Position numbers and translations under genes: made by a program. The notes beneath the pieces are model-generated. The model did not search any database. It was not told the origin of the DNA and worked only from the letters and a program-made list of their open reading frames with translations. From assembly GCA_002451695.1 (NCBI GenBank), contig DKDC01000024.1, positions 1 to 6,467 of the forward strand: a stretch of 6,467 nucleotides of DNA, given 5' to 3'. Source of the DNA: Prevotellaceae bacterium UBA6858 (GTDB lineage: Bacteria > Bacteroidota > Bacteroidia > Bacteroidales > Bacteroidaceae). The number at the start of each line of letters is the position of its first letter. Within the stretch, counting starts at the first letter, position 1. This document shows positions 1 to 6,458 of this stretch, piece by piece.

Positions 1-33
1 TACATCAGACCTTTTTTCTTCCGCTGCAAACAT
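1..33 (-). CDS. Possible 5' end of a divergent gene, cut by the window edge
   Basis: On the minus strand an ATG at 33-31 opens a frame that runs off the left edge after 11 codons (MFAAEEKRSDV). The Ala/Glu/Lys-rich start and a position divergent from the serine acetyltransferase make a gene start plausible. Eleven codons are far too few to name a product. No clear TAnnTTTG box for this strand is visible between here and 172, which counts against it. It could equally be chance. Confidence 0.22.
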   Translation of the reverse strand, partial: MFAAEEKRSDV

Positions 34-45
34 CTGAAAAACAAC

Positions 46-66
46 AACTTGCGAGAAACTTGCAAT
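46..66 (+). repeat. Two-part AACTTGC motif, upstream copy
   Basis: AACTTGC occurs at 46-52 and again at 57-63, that is 11 bp or one helical turn apart. The second half extends to AAACTTGCAAT (56-66), which recurs exactly at 185-195. The pair lies in the non-coding leader, 13 bp from the possible divergent start codon at 33. A regulator binding site or a duplicated promoter fragment is possible. No known regulator motif is recognised. Confidence 0.4.
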
Positions 67-173
67 GACAGGTTAATTCTTTGCCAGTCAGCCGCTTATG
101 GCAATCCGGGCAGTTTCCGTCCGGACTTTCGAAAATTCCGCATCGAAATGCCTTGGGTTTCGCGCAGTTGAAT

Positions 174-181
174 TAACTTTG
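174..181 (+). promoter_or_regulatory. Bacteroidetes-type -7 promoter box for the serine acetyltransferase operon
   Basis: TAACTTTG is a perfect match to the Bacteroidetes -7 consensus TAnnTTTG and lies 35 bp before the ATG at 217. It predicts transcription starting near 187-190 and a 5' leader of roughly 27-30 nt. The matching -33 element (TTTG) is poor: the nearest candidate is TTGG at 153-156, with a 17-bp spacer instead of the usual 19-21. No other good box is seen between genes 217-4975, so this is the likely promoter of the whole three-gene operon. Confidence 0.6.
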
Positions 182-195
182 CACAAACTTGCAAT
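175..195 (+). repeat. Two-part AACTT(T)GC motif, promoter copy
   Basis: AACTTTGC (175-182) is followed 11 bp later by AACTTGCAAT (186-195). This repeats the arrangement at 46-66, with 11 identical bases (AAACTTGCAAT) in the second half. The copy overlaps the -7 box and the predicted transcription start, so a protein bound here would affect promoter use. Function is inferred from position only. Confidence 0.4.
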
Positions 196-216
196 AAAAG
201 TTTTTCAACTTCATTA

Positions 217-1122
217 ATGAACTCCAGCGAAATAACCCGGCTTCTGACAGAAACCACCGACAGGCTGTCGCAAACCTCGACGATAAGGAAACTCTATCAC
301 CGCCACCGCCATTGCGACGCAATACCCTCCGGGCAGGTGCTTTCGGAAGTCGTTGACCTTTGCCGCGCCGTGCTCTTTCCGGGCTACTACGGCAAGTCCA
401 CCATAAACGCCGAGACCATGCTCTACACCATCGGCGTGAACGTGGAGCGGCTTTTCGACCTTCTCTGCCGTCAGGTGGAGGCGGCCCTGTGCTTTTCGGA
501 CGAGGGGCAGTGCAGCCGCTGTCTTGACGACATCGACCGCTGCGCCACGGAGATGACGGCAAAGCTCATAGAAAGGCTGCCCGGAATACGCGAGACGCTC
601 GCCACCGACGTTGAGGCCGCCTTTCTCGGCGACCCCGCCGCAGAGAGCTATGCCGAGGTAATAAGCTGCTACCCCGCAATCAAGGCCCTGTCCAACTACC
701 GCGTGGCCCACGCCCTCTACGAGATAGGCGTGCCGCTGCTGCCGAGGATACTCACCGAAATGGCCCACAGCGAAACCGGGATAGACATACACCCCGGGGC
801 GCGGATAGGCAGGGGGTTCATGATCGACCACGGCACGGGTGTCGTGATAGGCGCAACGTGCGTGATAGGCGACAACGTGAAGCTCTACCAGGGCGTTACG
901 CTCGGGGCGCGGAGCTTCCCGCTCGACGCCGAGGGCAATCCCATAAAGCGCATTCCGCGCCACCCCATTCTGGAAGACAACGTGATTGTGTATTCCAACG
1001 CCACCATTCTCGGCAGGATAAGGATTGGCAAGGGCGCGGTCATAGGCGGCAACATCTGGATTACGGACGACGTGCCGGCGGGGGCGCACATTTCACAAAA
1101 GAAACACACCACTCTGAAATAA
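217..1122 (+). CDS. cysE: Serine O-acetyltransferase (long-loop, EpsC/SrpH-like)
   Basis: This 301-residue cytoplasmic enzyme transfers acetyl from acetyl-CoA to L-serine, making O-acetylserine for cysteine synthase. An alpha-helical N-terminal domain (about 1-180) precedes a left-handed beta-helix of hexapeptide repeats (about 185-285). By alignment from memory to E. coli CysE, the active-site residues are present: D139 in GDPA (E. coli D92), D190 and H192 in DIHPGA, D204-H205 in DHGTG (D157-H158) and H249 in RHP (H193). Two differences stand out. The loop between TLG and RHP is several residues longer than in E. coli. The chain stops at TTLK, without the long tail and terminal isoleucine that CysE inserts into cysteine synthase. 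A213 replaces the usual Glu of VIGET. The start at 217 has no Shine-Dalgarno but fits the promoter at 174-181 and the N-terminal length. It is first in the operon, and the next gene begins 5 bp after its stop. The product family is near certain. Confidence 0.95.
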   Translation: MNSSEITRLLTETTDRLSQTSTIRKLYHRHRHCDAIPSGQVLSEVVDLCRAVLFPGYYGKSTINAETMLYTIGVNVERLFDLLCRQVEAALCFSDEGQCSRCLDDIDRCATEMTAKLIERLPGIRETLATDVEAAFLGDPAAESYAEVISCYPAIKALSNYRVAHALYEIGVPLLPRILTEMAHSETGIDIHPGARIGRGFMIDHGTGVVIGATCVIGDNVKLYQGVTLGARSFPLDAEGNPIKRIPRHPILEDNVIVYSNATILGRIRIGKGAVIGGNIWITDDVPAGAHISQKKHTTLK

Positions 1123-1127
1123 TTTTA

Positions 1128-2735
1128 ATGGAACAGGAATTCGAACTCATCGCCAAGACCTTCCAGGGAATGGAGGACCTCTTGGTACAGGAGCTTGCCG
1201 AAGCAGGCGCGCAAAACATAAAGAAGGGACGGCGCGTGGTTTACTTCACCGGGGACACCGCAATGATGTACCGGGCAAACTACACGCTGCGCACTGCCAT
1301 ACGCATTCTCAAGCCGCTGAAGCACTTCAGCGCGGCAACGGCCGACGAGGTTTACAACACAGTGAGGAACTACGAATGGAAGAACATTCTCGACCTCAAG
1401 ACAACTTTCGCCGTTGACGCGGTGGTTTACTCCGAAAACTTCAGCTACTCGAAGTTTGTGGCCTACAAGGTGAAGGACGCAATAGTTGACTACTTCCGCG
1501 AAAACTGCGGGCAGCGTCCCAACATCAGCGTCTCGAACCCCGACATACGCTTCCACATACACATATCCGATGACGACTGCACCCTTTCGCTCGACTCCTC
1601 GGGCGAGAGCCTGCACAAGCGCGGATACCGCAAGGCAAGCGTTGACGCGCCCATAAACGAGGTGCTCGCCGCAGGGCTTATCAAGCTCACGGGCTGGAGC
1701 GGGGAATGCGACTTCATCGACCCCATGTGCGGTTCGGGCACAATTCCCATCGAAGCCGGGCTTATAGCCAAGAACGTGGCACCGGGAAAATTCCGCAAGG
1801 AGTTCGCCTTCCAGAAATGGCCCGACTACAGCGAAAGCCTCTTCAACGAAATCAAGGAGGAGTGCGGGGCGCAGGAAGTTCCGTTCGACCACAGGATATA
1901 CGCCTACGACATAGACGCAAACGCCGTAAAGGCTACAAAGGAAAACGTAATAGCCGCGCAGCTTGACGAGGACTTCGTTGTTGACCGCCGCGACTTCCGC
2001 GACTTCAAGCAGCCAGCCGCCAAAGCCATAATGGTGATGAACCCGCCATACGGCGTGAGGATAAAGAGCGATTCGGCACTCCCGCAGCTGTACAAGGCTA
2101 TCGGCGAAAGGCTGAAGCACCAGTTTGTGGGCAACGAGGCGTGGATTATCTGCAACCACGAAGAGCTTTTCCAGAACATAGGCTTGAAGCCGAGCATAAA
2201 GATACCCCTGTTCAACGGCTCGCTCGACTGCCAGTTCCAGAAGTACCAGATTTTCGACGGCAAGCTCGACAAGTTCCGCAAGGACGGCAACGACATAAAA
2301 ACCGACCGCGAACGCCGCGAAATGGCCGACCCCCACAGGTTCAAGCTCCACCGCGACTTCAAAAAGCGCATTGGCGAGGACGAAGAGGAGGACTACGGCG
2401 ACATTCCCGACTATGTGGTTAGGAAACACCGCGAGTTTGAGGAAAACAACCGCCGCAAGGAACGCAGGCAATCGTATGGCGAACGCCGCGAAAGCCGTGG
2501 GGACGGCAGGGAACGCCGTCCGTTCCAGCGCGGAGACCGCAAACCATACGGAGGAGGCGGCAAGAGGTTCGAACACGACGACAGCCGTGGCGGATTTTCG
2601 CGCAGCCGCGATGACCGCAAGCCTTTCCCACGCGACCGCAAAGGCTCTGAGCGCGGCGGAGGGCGCGGAGGATTCCGTGGAAAGCGCGACGGCGGATTCC
2701 GAAAAGGAGGAGAGAGAAAAGGTTTCAGGGACTGA
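1128..2735 (+). CDS. rlmL: THUMP-domain SAM-dependent rRNA guanine-N2 methyltransferase (RlmL-like) with Arg/Gly-rich tail
   Basis: This 535-residue protein of the COG0116 group probably forms m2G in 23S rRNA (position 2445 in E. coli). A ferredoxin-like start and THUMP RNA-binding domain cover about 1-160. The LHKRGYR signature sits at 162-168. A Rossmann methyltransferase domain spans about 170-377, with SAM motif I DPMCGSGT at 198-205, an acidic strand end AYDID at 259-263 and catalytic motif IV NPPYG at 305-309. E. coli RlmKL carries a second methyltransferase (RlmK) after this point. Here it is absent and replaced by a low-complexity tail: an acidic patch (417-422), then residues 441-535 with 26 Arg and 22 Gly, including RGG boxes at 487-489 and 513-515. 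The tail is probably disordered and RNA-binding. The ATG at 1128 is chosen because homology starts there and it lies 5 bp after the cysE stop. An open frame continues upstream to 858 but only overlaps cysE. Older annotations often call this family an N6-adenine DNA methylase, which the THUMP domain argues against. The exact target base is inferred. Confidence 0.9.
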   Translation: MEQEFELIAKTFQGMEDLLVQELAEAGAQNIKKGRRVVYFTGDTAMMYRANYTLRTAIRILKPLKHFSAATADEVYNTVRNYEWKNILDLKTTFAVDAVVYSENFSYSKFVAYKVKDAIVDYFRENCGQRPNISVSNPDIRFHIHISDDDCTLSLDSSGESLHKRGYRKASVDAPINEVLAAGLIKLTGWSGECDFIDPMCGSGTIPIEAGLIAKNVAPGKFRKEFAFQKWPDYSESLFNEIKEECGAQEVPFDHRIYAYDIDANAVKATKENVIAAQLDEDFVVDRRDFRDFKQPAAKAIMVMNPPYGVRIKSDSALPQLYKAIGERLKHQFVGNEAWIICNHEELFQNIGLKPSIKIPLFNGSLDCQFQKYQIFDGKLDKFRKDGNDIKTDRERREMADPHRFKLHRDFKKRIGEDEEEDYGDIPDYVVRKHREFEENNRRKERRQSYGERRESRGDGRERRPFQRGDRKPYGGGGKRFEHDDSRGGFSRSRDDRKPFPRDRKGSERGGGRGGFRGKRDGGFRKGGERKGFRD

Positions 2736-2764
2736 AGCAAATCCCAAGGCTTAAAACTACAGAA

Positions 2765-4975
2765 ATGACATTAAAAAGAATATTCCTGACAATCCCGTTA
2801 ATTTGCCTTATGACAATCCCGGCAGCCATGGCGCAGAAAAAACCGTTCACACTCGAAAACCTTCTTTGGGGAGGCGACTCGTACTGGAGCTGCCAGCCAA
2901 AAACTTTTTCGGCAACATGGTGGGGCGACAAACTTGTGAGGCAGGGCGTGGACGACTGCAAGCTGCTGACGGACGAAAAGGGACGGAAAACAAAGGAGAC
3001 CGTACTCTTCACGCTCGAAAACCTTTACGCCTGCAAGGGCATCGACCCCGACGCAAAACCCTACAGCCTGCAAAACGCAAAATTCCCCGACGGCAAAAAA
3101 ACAGAAGTGCTCATTGAGGCGGCGCACAAGGTTTACCTCATAGACTGGAAGGCAAAAAAAGTTGTGGCAAGCCGCGAAATCCCCGCCGGGGCAAGCAACC
3201 GCGACCTTAACCTGAAGAGCGGCAACGAGGCATACGTAAGCAACCGCAATCTGTACGTAATCACCCCGGAGGGAAAGAAACTGCAGATTTCCAAAGACGG
3301 CTCGCGCAACCTTGTTTACGGACAAAGCGTCCACCGCGACGAGTTCGGAATACGCAAAGGCACATTCTGGAGTCCCGCCGGCACAAAGCTCGCGTTCTAC
3401 AAAATGGATCAGAGCATGGTTACCGACTATCCGCAGGTCAACATCACTCCCATTTGCGCCGACAACAACAAGGACAGCGCGGGAGTGTCGCGCATTGCAA
3501 AGGTTGAGCCAGACAAATACCCCATGGCGGGAGAGACGAGCCACAAGGTGTATGTAGGCGTGTTTGACGTTGCCAGCGGCAAAACCGTTTACCTGAAGAC
3601 CGCCGACCCAACCGACAGGTATTTCACCAACATAAGCTGGTCGCCCGACGGGAATACTATCTACATTTTCGAGCTCAACCGCGACCAGAACCATATGCAG
3701 CTCATTTCGTACGATGCCGCATCGGGCGGAAAGAAAGACATAATATTCGAGGAACGCAACGACAAATACGTGGAGCCGCAACACCCGCTCGTGTTCCTGC
3801 CGTGGGACAACGGCAAATTCCTGTTCCAAAGCCGCCGCGACGGTTACAACCATTTCTACACCTACGACCTTGCCGGCAAAACCACAATCCAGCTCACGAA
3901 AGGCAAGTTTGAGGTGCAGGAATTTCTCGGCTTCAACAGCGCGGCAAAAAGCGTTGTTTACACTTCAAACGAGGCAAACCCCATTCAGGAGAACGTTTAC
4001 GCCGTGGGCGAAAACAGGAAACGCACAGCCCTTGACGACGGCGAAGGCGTTCACAGTGCGGTTCTCTCTGCATCGGGCAAATTTGTTTTCGATCGCGGCG
4101 CTTCACCGAGGCTTGCAAGGTACATCTGCGTGGCAAACACTTCCACTGCCGTGCGCACCGAACTGGAAACTCTCGAAAAGCATCCGTGGGAGGAGCAGTT
4201 CAACATGCCGCAGATTTCAAGCGGCACCATAAAGGCGGCTGACGGTGCCACAGACCTTTACTACCGGCTGGTGAAACCCGTGAACTTCGACCCGGCAAAA
4301 AAATACCCCGCCGTGGTTTACGTTTACGGCGGTCCGCACGCGCACAACATATACGGAAACCATTTCTACGGCCTTCGCGGCTGGGAGGCGTATATGGCGC
4401 AAAAAGGCTACGTAATCTTCGTGCTCGACAACCGGGGCTCGGAAAACCGGGGCTTCGAATTTGAGAGCGTAACTTTCCGCCACCTTGGCGATGAGGAGAT
4501 GAAAGACCAGCTAAAGGGCGTTGAGTTCCTGAAATCGCTGCCCTACGTTGACGGCGACAAGCTAGGGGTTCACGGCTGGAGCTACGGCGGCTTCATGACA
4601 ACCAACCTCATGTGCACCTACCCCGACGTGTTCAAGGTGGGAGTTGCCGGCGGGCCCGTAATCGACTGGAAATATTACGAGGTGATGTACGGAGAACGCT
4701 ACATGGACACCCCGCAGGCAAACCCCGAGGGATACAATGGCAGCAACCTGCTGCTGAAGGCTAAAAACCTCAAGGGCCGCCTGCAAATCATCAACGGCTA
4801 CAACGACCCCACCTGCGTTCCGCAGCACAGCTTCGCATTCCTGCGCGCTTGCGAGGATGCGGGAGTTCAGCTCGACTATTTCACATATCCCAACCAGGGA
4901 CACAACATGATGGGCAGGGACATGATACACCTTCACGAACGCATAACGCGGTATTTCACCGATTTCCTGAAATAA
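2765..4975 (+). CDS. ptpA: Secreted S9B serine peptidase, prolyl tripeptidyl peptidase (PtpA)-like
   Basis: This 736-residue exopeptidase should release tripeptides (or dipeptides) after proline from peptide N-termini in the periplasm or at the cell surface. A type I signal peptide (1-23) has K4-R5, a hydrophobic core and an AMA/Q cleavage site. Cys14 lacks a proper lipobox. An eight-bladed beta-propeller (about 100-480) is followed by an alpha/beta-hydrolase domain (about 500-736). The catalytic triad is S606 in GWSYGG, D681 in YNDPT and H713 in QGHNM. Y521 in YGGPH fits the oxyanion role. E193 in HRDEFG and E639 in WKYYEVMYGERY correspond to the two glutamates that grip the substrate amino group in P. 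gingivalis PtpA, as I recall that structure. VAGGPVIDW and NDPT also match PtpA rather than true DPP IV, which has VAPV and ADDNVH. Length is within a few residues of PtpA. It is third in the operon, 29 bp after rlmL, and is followed by a terminator. The S9B family is certain; tripeptidyl over dipeptidyl specificity is inferred. Confidence 0.93.
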   Translation: MTLKRIFLTIPLICLMTIPAAMAQKKPFTLENLLWGGDSYWSCQPKTFSATWWGDKLVRQGVDDCKLLTDEKGRKTKETVLFTLENLYACKGIDPDAKPYSLQNAKFPDGKKTEVLIEAAHKVYLIDWKAKKVVASREIPAGASNRDLNLKSGNEAYVSNRNLYVITPEGKKLQISKDGSRNLVYGQSVHRDEFGIRKGTFWSPAGTKLAFYKMDQSMVTDYPQVNITPICADNNKDSAGVSRIAKVEPDKYPMAGETSHKVYVGVFDVASGKTVYLKTADPTDRYFTNISWSPDGNTIYIFELNRDQNHMQLISYDAASGGKKDIIFEERNDKYVEPQHPLVFLPWDNGKFLFQSRRDGYNHFYTYDLAGKTTIQLTKGKFEVQEFLGFNSAAKSVVYTSNEANPIQENVYAVGENRKRTALDDGEGVHSAVLSASGKFVFDRGASPRLARYICVANTSTAVRTELETLEKHPWEEQFNMPQISSGTIKAADGATDLYYRLVKPVNFDPAKKYPAVVYVYGGPHAHNIYGNHFYGLRGWEAYMAQKGYVIFVLDNRGSENRGFEFESVTFRHLGDEEMKDQLKGVEFLKSLPYVDGDKLGVHGWSYGGFMTTNLMCTYPDVFKVGVAGGPVIDWKYYEVMYGERYMDTPQANPEGYNGSNLLLKAKNLKGRLQIINGYNDPTCVPQHSFAFLRACEDAGVQLDYFTYPNQGHNMMGRDMIHLHERITRYFTDFLK

Positions 4976-4995
4976 CAAGCCGTTCACAAACATGC

Positions 4996-5035
4996 CGCGC
5001 CGGAAATCAGTTGCATTTTCCGGCGCGTCCGTTTT
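4996..5035 (+). terminator. Hairpin terminator closing the cysE-rlmL-ptpA operon
   Basis: A perfect 11-bp inverted repeat, CGCGCCGGAAA (4996-5006) and TTTCCGGCGCG (5017-5027), encloses a 10-nt loop. It is followed by TCCGTTTT (5028-5035). The stem is very GC-rich and starts 20 bp after the ptpA stop. The T-run is short and interrupted, so termination may be incomplete. The hairpin lies over a possible upstream ATG (4992) of the MATE frame and argues that this stretch is untranslated. Confidence 0.75.
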
Positions 5036-5048
5036 AAGGCGAACCGCC

Positions 5049-6392
5049 ATGACCATAAAGGGCGACACTAATTTCTCAGACAAGGCTTTGCTGCTGCTGT
5101 TCCTCCCCATTGCGGGCGAATTGGCTCTCCACTACACCGTGGGCATCTTCGACTCCATGATGGTTTCGAGCGTCGGCGAGGCTGCCGTGTCGGGCGTGTC
5201 GCTCATGGACTTCGTGATTTCCTTTTTCAACAGCCTGCTCACGGCGTTGGCGGTGGGCGGCGGCGTGGTTGTGGGGCAGCATTTGGGCAACTCGCAGCAC
5301 AAGGAGAGTTCGGGCGCGGCAATGCAGACAATGCTGCTGCTCACCGCCTCCGGGCTTGCACTGTGCGCCATAGCCCTCGCCCTGCAGCCGCTGATAGTCA
5401 ACAGCCTGTTCGGCAACCTCGCCCCCGAAGTGCGCCGCCACGCCTCGGTGTACTTCCGCATCACTGCCTTTTCCCTGCCCTTTCTCGGCATATACAGTGC
5501 CGCTTCCGCCGTGTTCCGCGCCCACGGCAACACAGCCCTGCCGCTGCGCATAATGATTGCCGCCAACCTGCTCAACGTGGCTGGAAACGCATTCACAATA
5601 TATATAATGAATATGGAGACGCAGGGAGTGGCAATCTCAACCCTTGGGGCGCGTGTGTTATCCGCTGCCCTGATAACCGCGATGCTCCTGCGCCAAACGC
5701 CGCGCAGGGAAATGCCCGCCCTCATGCGCCCCTCCCTCCCCACAGCCCGCAGGATAATATGCCTTGGAATACCCTACAGCTTTGAAAACGGAATGTTCTA
5801 TCTCGGCAGAGTGCTGGTGCTGACAATGGTTGCGTCATTCGGAACGGCATCCATAGCCGCAAACGCCGTGGCACAGGCGATAGTCCTCTTCCAAGTGCTC
5901 CCGGGAATGGCGGCTGTTACAGGAATAACAGTCGTAGTGTCGCGCTGCGTGGGGGCGGGGGACTACAGAAAAGCCGAACACTACAACAACAGGATTGCCT
6001 GCGGCATATACATCCTCCATTTTGCAAGCTGTCTTATTGTAACGGCGCTCCTCCCCCTCATAATGCACCTCTACAGCCTTTCGCCCGAAGCCACGCGCCT
6101 CACGGAGCGCATCGTGATGCTCCACGCCGCCTTCACGGTGGCAGTGTGGCCCGCAAGCTACGCCCTTCCTGCCACATTCCGCGCCGCCGGCGACACGCGC
6201 TTCCCAATGGTTGTGAGCGTGAGCTGCATGCTGCTCTGCCGCGTGGGCTTCTCCTACATCCTGGGCATACGCCTCGGAATGGGCGTTGTGGGGATTTGGC
6301 TCGGAATGTTCGGCGACTGGGTTGTAAAAGGCGCGATATTCCTCATGCGCTACCGCAGCCGCAAATGGCAAAACTTCCGCCTTGTAAACTAA
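5049..6392 (+). CDS. MATE-family multidrug/cation antiporter
   Basis: This 447-residue inner-membrane transporter probably exports drugs or metabolites in exchange for Na+ or H+. About twelve hydrophobic segments are visible in two similar halves (roughly 13-215 and 235-435). Family signatures are present: GIFDSMMV near 32-39 with the conserved acidic residue D35, VVVGQHLGNS at 73-82 in the first half, its counterpart VVVSRCVGAGDYRKAE at 295-310 in the second, and FRAAGDTRFP at 377-386. The frame is open from an ATG at 4992. I choose 5049 because it gives a short polar start before the first membrane helix, the usual family length of about 450, a weak AAGG nine bases upstream, and leaves the hairpin at 4996-5035 untranslated. 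No -7 box is visible between the hairpin and the ATG, so expression may rely on read-through or a promoter inside ptpA. The substrate cannot be told from sequence. It could be NorM- or DinF-like; I do not assign a symbol. Confidence 0.9.
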   Translation: MTIKGDTNFSDKALLLLFLPIAGELALHYTVGIFDSMMVSSVGEAAVSGVSLMDFVISFFNSLLTALAVGGGVVVGQHLGNSQHKESSGAAMQTMLLLTASGLALCAIALALQPLIVNSLFGNLAPEVRRHASVYFRITAFSLPFLGIYSAASAVFRAHGNTALPLRIMIAANLLNVAGNAFTIYIMNMETQGVAISTLGARVLSAALITAMLLRQTPRREMPALMRPSLPTARRIICLGIPYSFENGMFYLGRVLVLTMVASFGTASIAANAVAQAIVLFQVLPGMAAVTGITVVVSRCVGAGDYRKAEHYNNRIACGIYILHFASCLIVTALLPLIMHLYSLSPEATRLTERIVMLHAAFTVAVWPASYALPATFRAAGDTRFPMVVSVSCMLLCRVGFSYILGIRLGMGVVGIWLGMFGDWVVKGAIFLMRYRSRKWQNFRLVN

Positions 6393-6423
6393 CCCCCAAT
6401 TTCTTCAGGAAAAACCACATTTG

Positions 6424-6448
6424 ACATAGGAAAAACAATGTCCTATGT
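6424..6448. promoter_or_regulatory. Inverted repeat ACATAGGA / TCCTATGT, possible operator
   Basis: ACATAGGA (6424-6431) and TCCTATGT (6441-6448) form a perfect 8-bp dyad with a 9-base spacer. No T-run follows on the + strand, so it is a poor terminator for the MATE gene. It overlaps a weak promoter-like arrangement: TTTG at 6420-6423, a 20-bp spacer, then TATGTAGG (6444-6451), which matches four of the six fixed bases of TAnnTTTG. An operator for a dimeric regulator is the more likely reading. Confidence 0.35.
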
Positions 6449-6458
6449 AGGAAAAATT

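Noticed and set aside
105..134. Small inverted repeat TCCGG / CCGGA (105-125) and palindrome TTTCGAAA (127-134)
   Set aside because: The arms are only 5 bp, no T-run follows, and there is no upstream + strand gene that would need a terminator.
1..171. A + strand frame without stops from the left edge to a TGA at 169-171, possibly the end of an upstream gene
   Set aside because: Fifty-seven open codons are not unusual by chance, the translation does not look protein-like, and the stretch is AT-richer than the genes around it.
198..211. AAGTT/AACTT mini-hairpin in the cysE leader as a riboswitch or attenuator
   Set aside because: A 5-bp AT-rich stem in a leader of about 30 nt is too weak and too short for a regulatory RNA.
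1125..2747. A 540-codon open frame on the minus strand covering the whole methyltransferase gene
   Set aside because: It is codon-aligned with the real gene and exists because the sense gene avoids TTA, CTA and TCA codons. Its translation has no recognisable domain. The same applies to the antisense frames at 214-1089 and 2798-3853.
2371..2754. A 127-codon + strand frame overlapping the end of the methyltransferase
   Set aside because: It is an alternate reading of the low-complexity RG-rich coding region, giving an Ala/Thr/Ser-rich string without features. The methyltransferase frame is continuous through here, so there is no sign of a frameshift.
4992..5048. Upstream ATG giving the MATE protein 19 extra residues
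   Set aside because: The segment coincides with a perfect 11-bp terminator hairpin, and the extra residues are basic and unlike MATE N-termini; the ATG at 5049 fits better.
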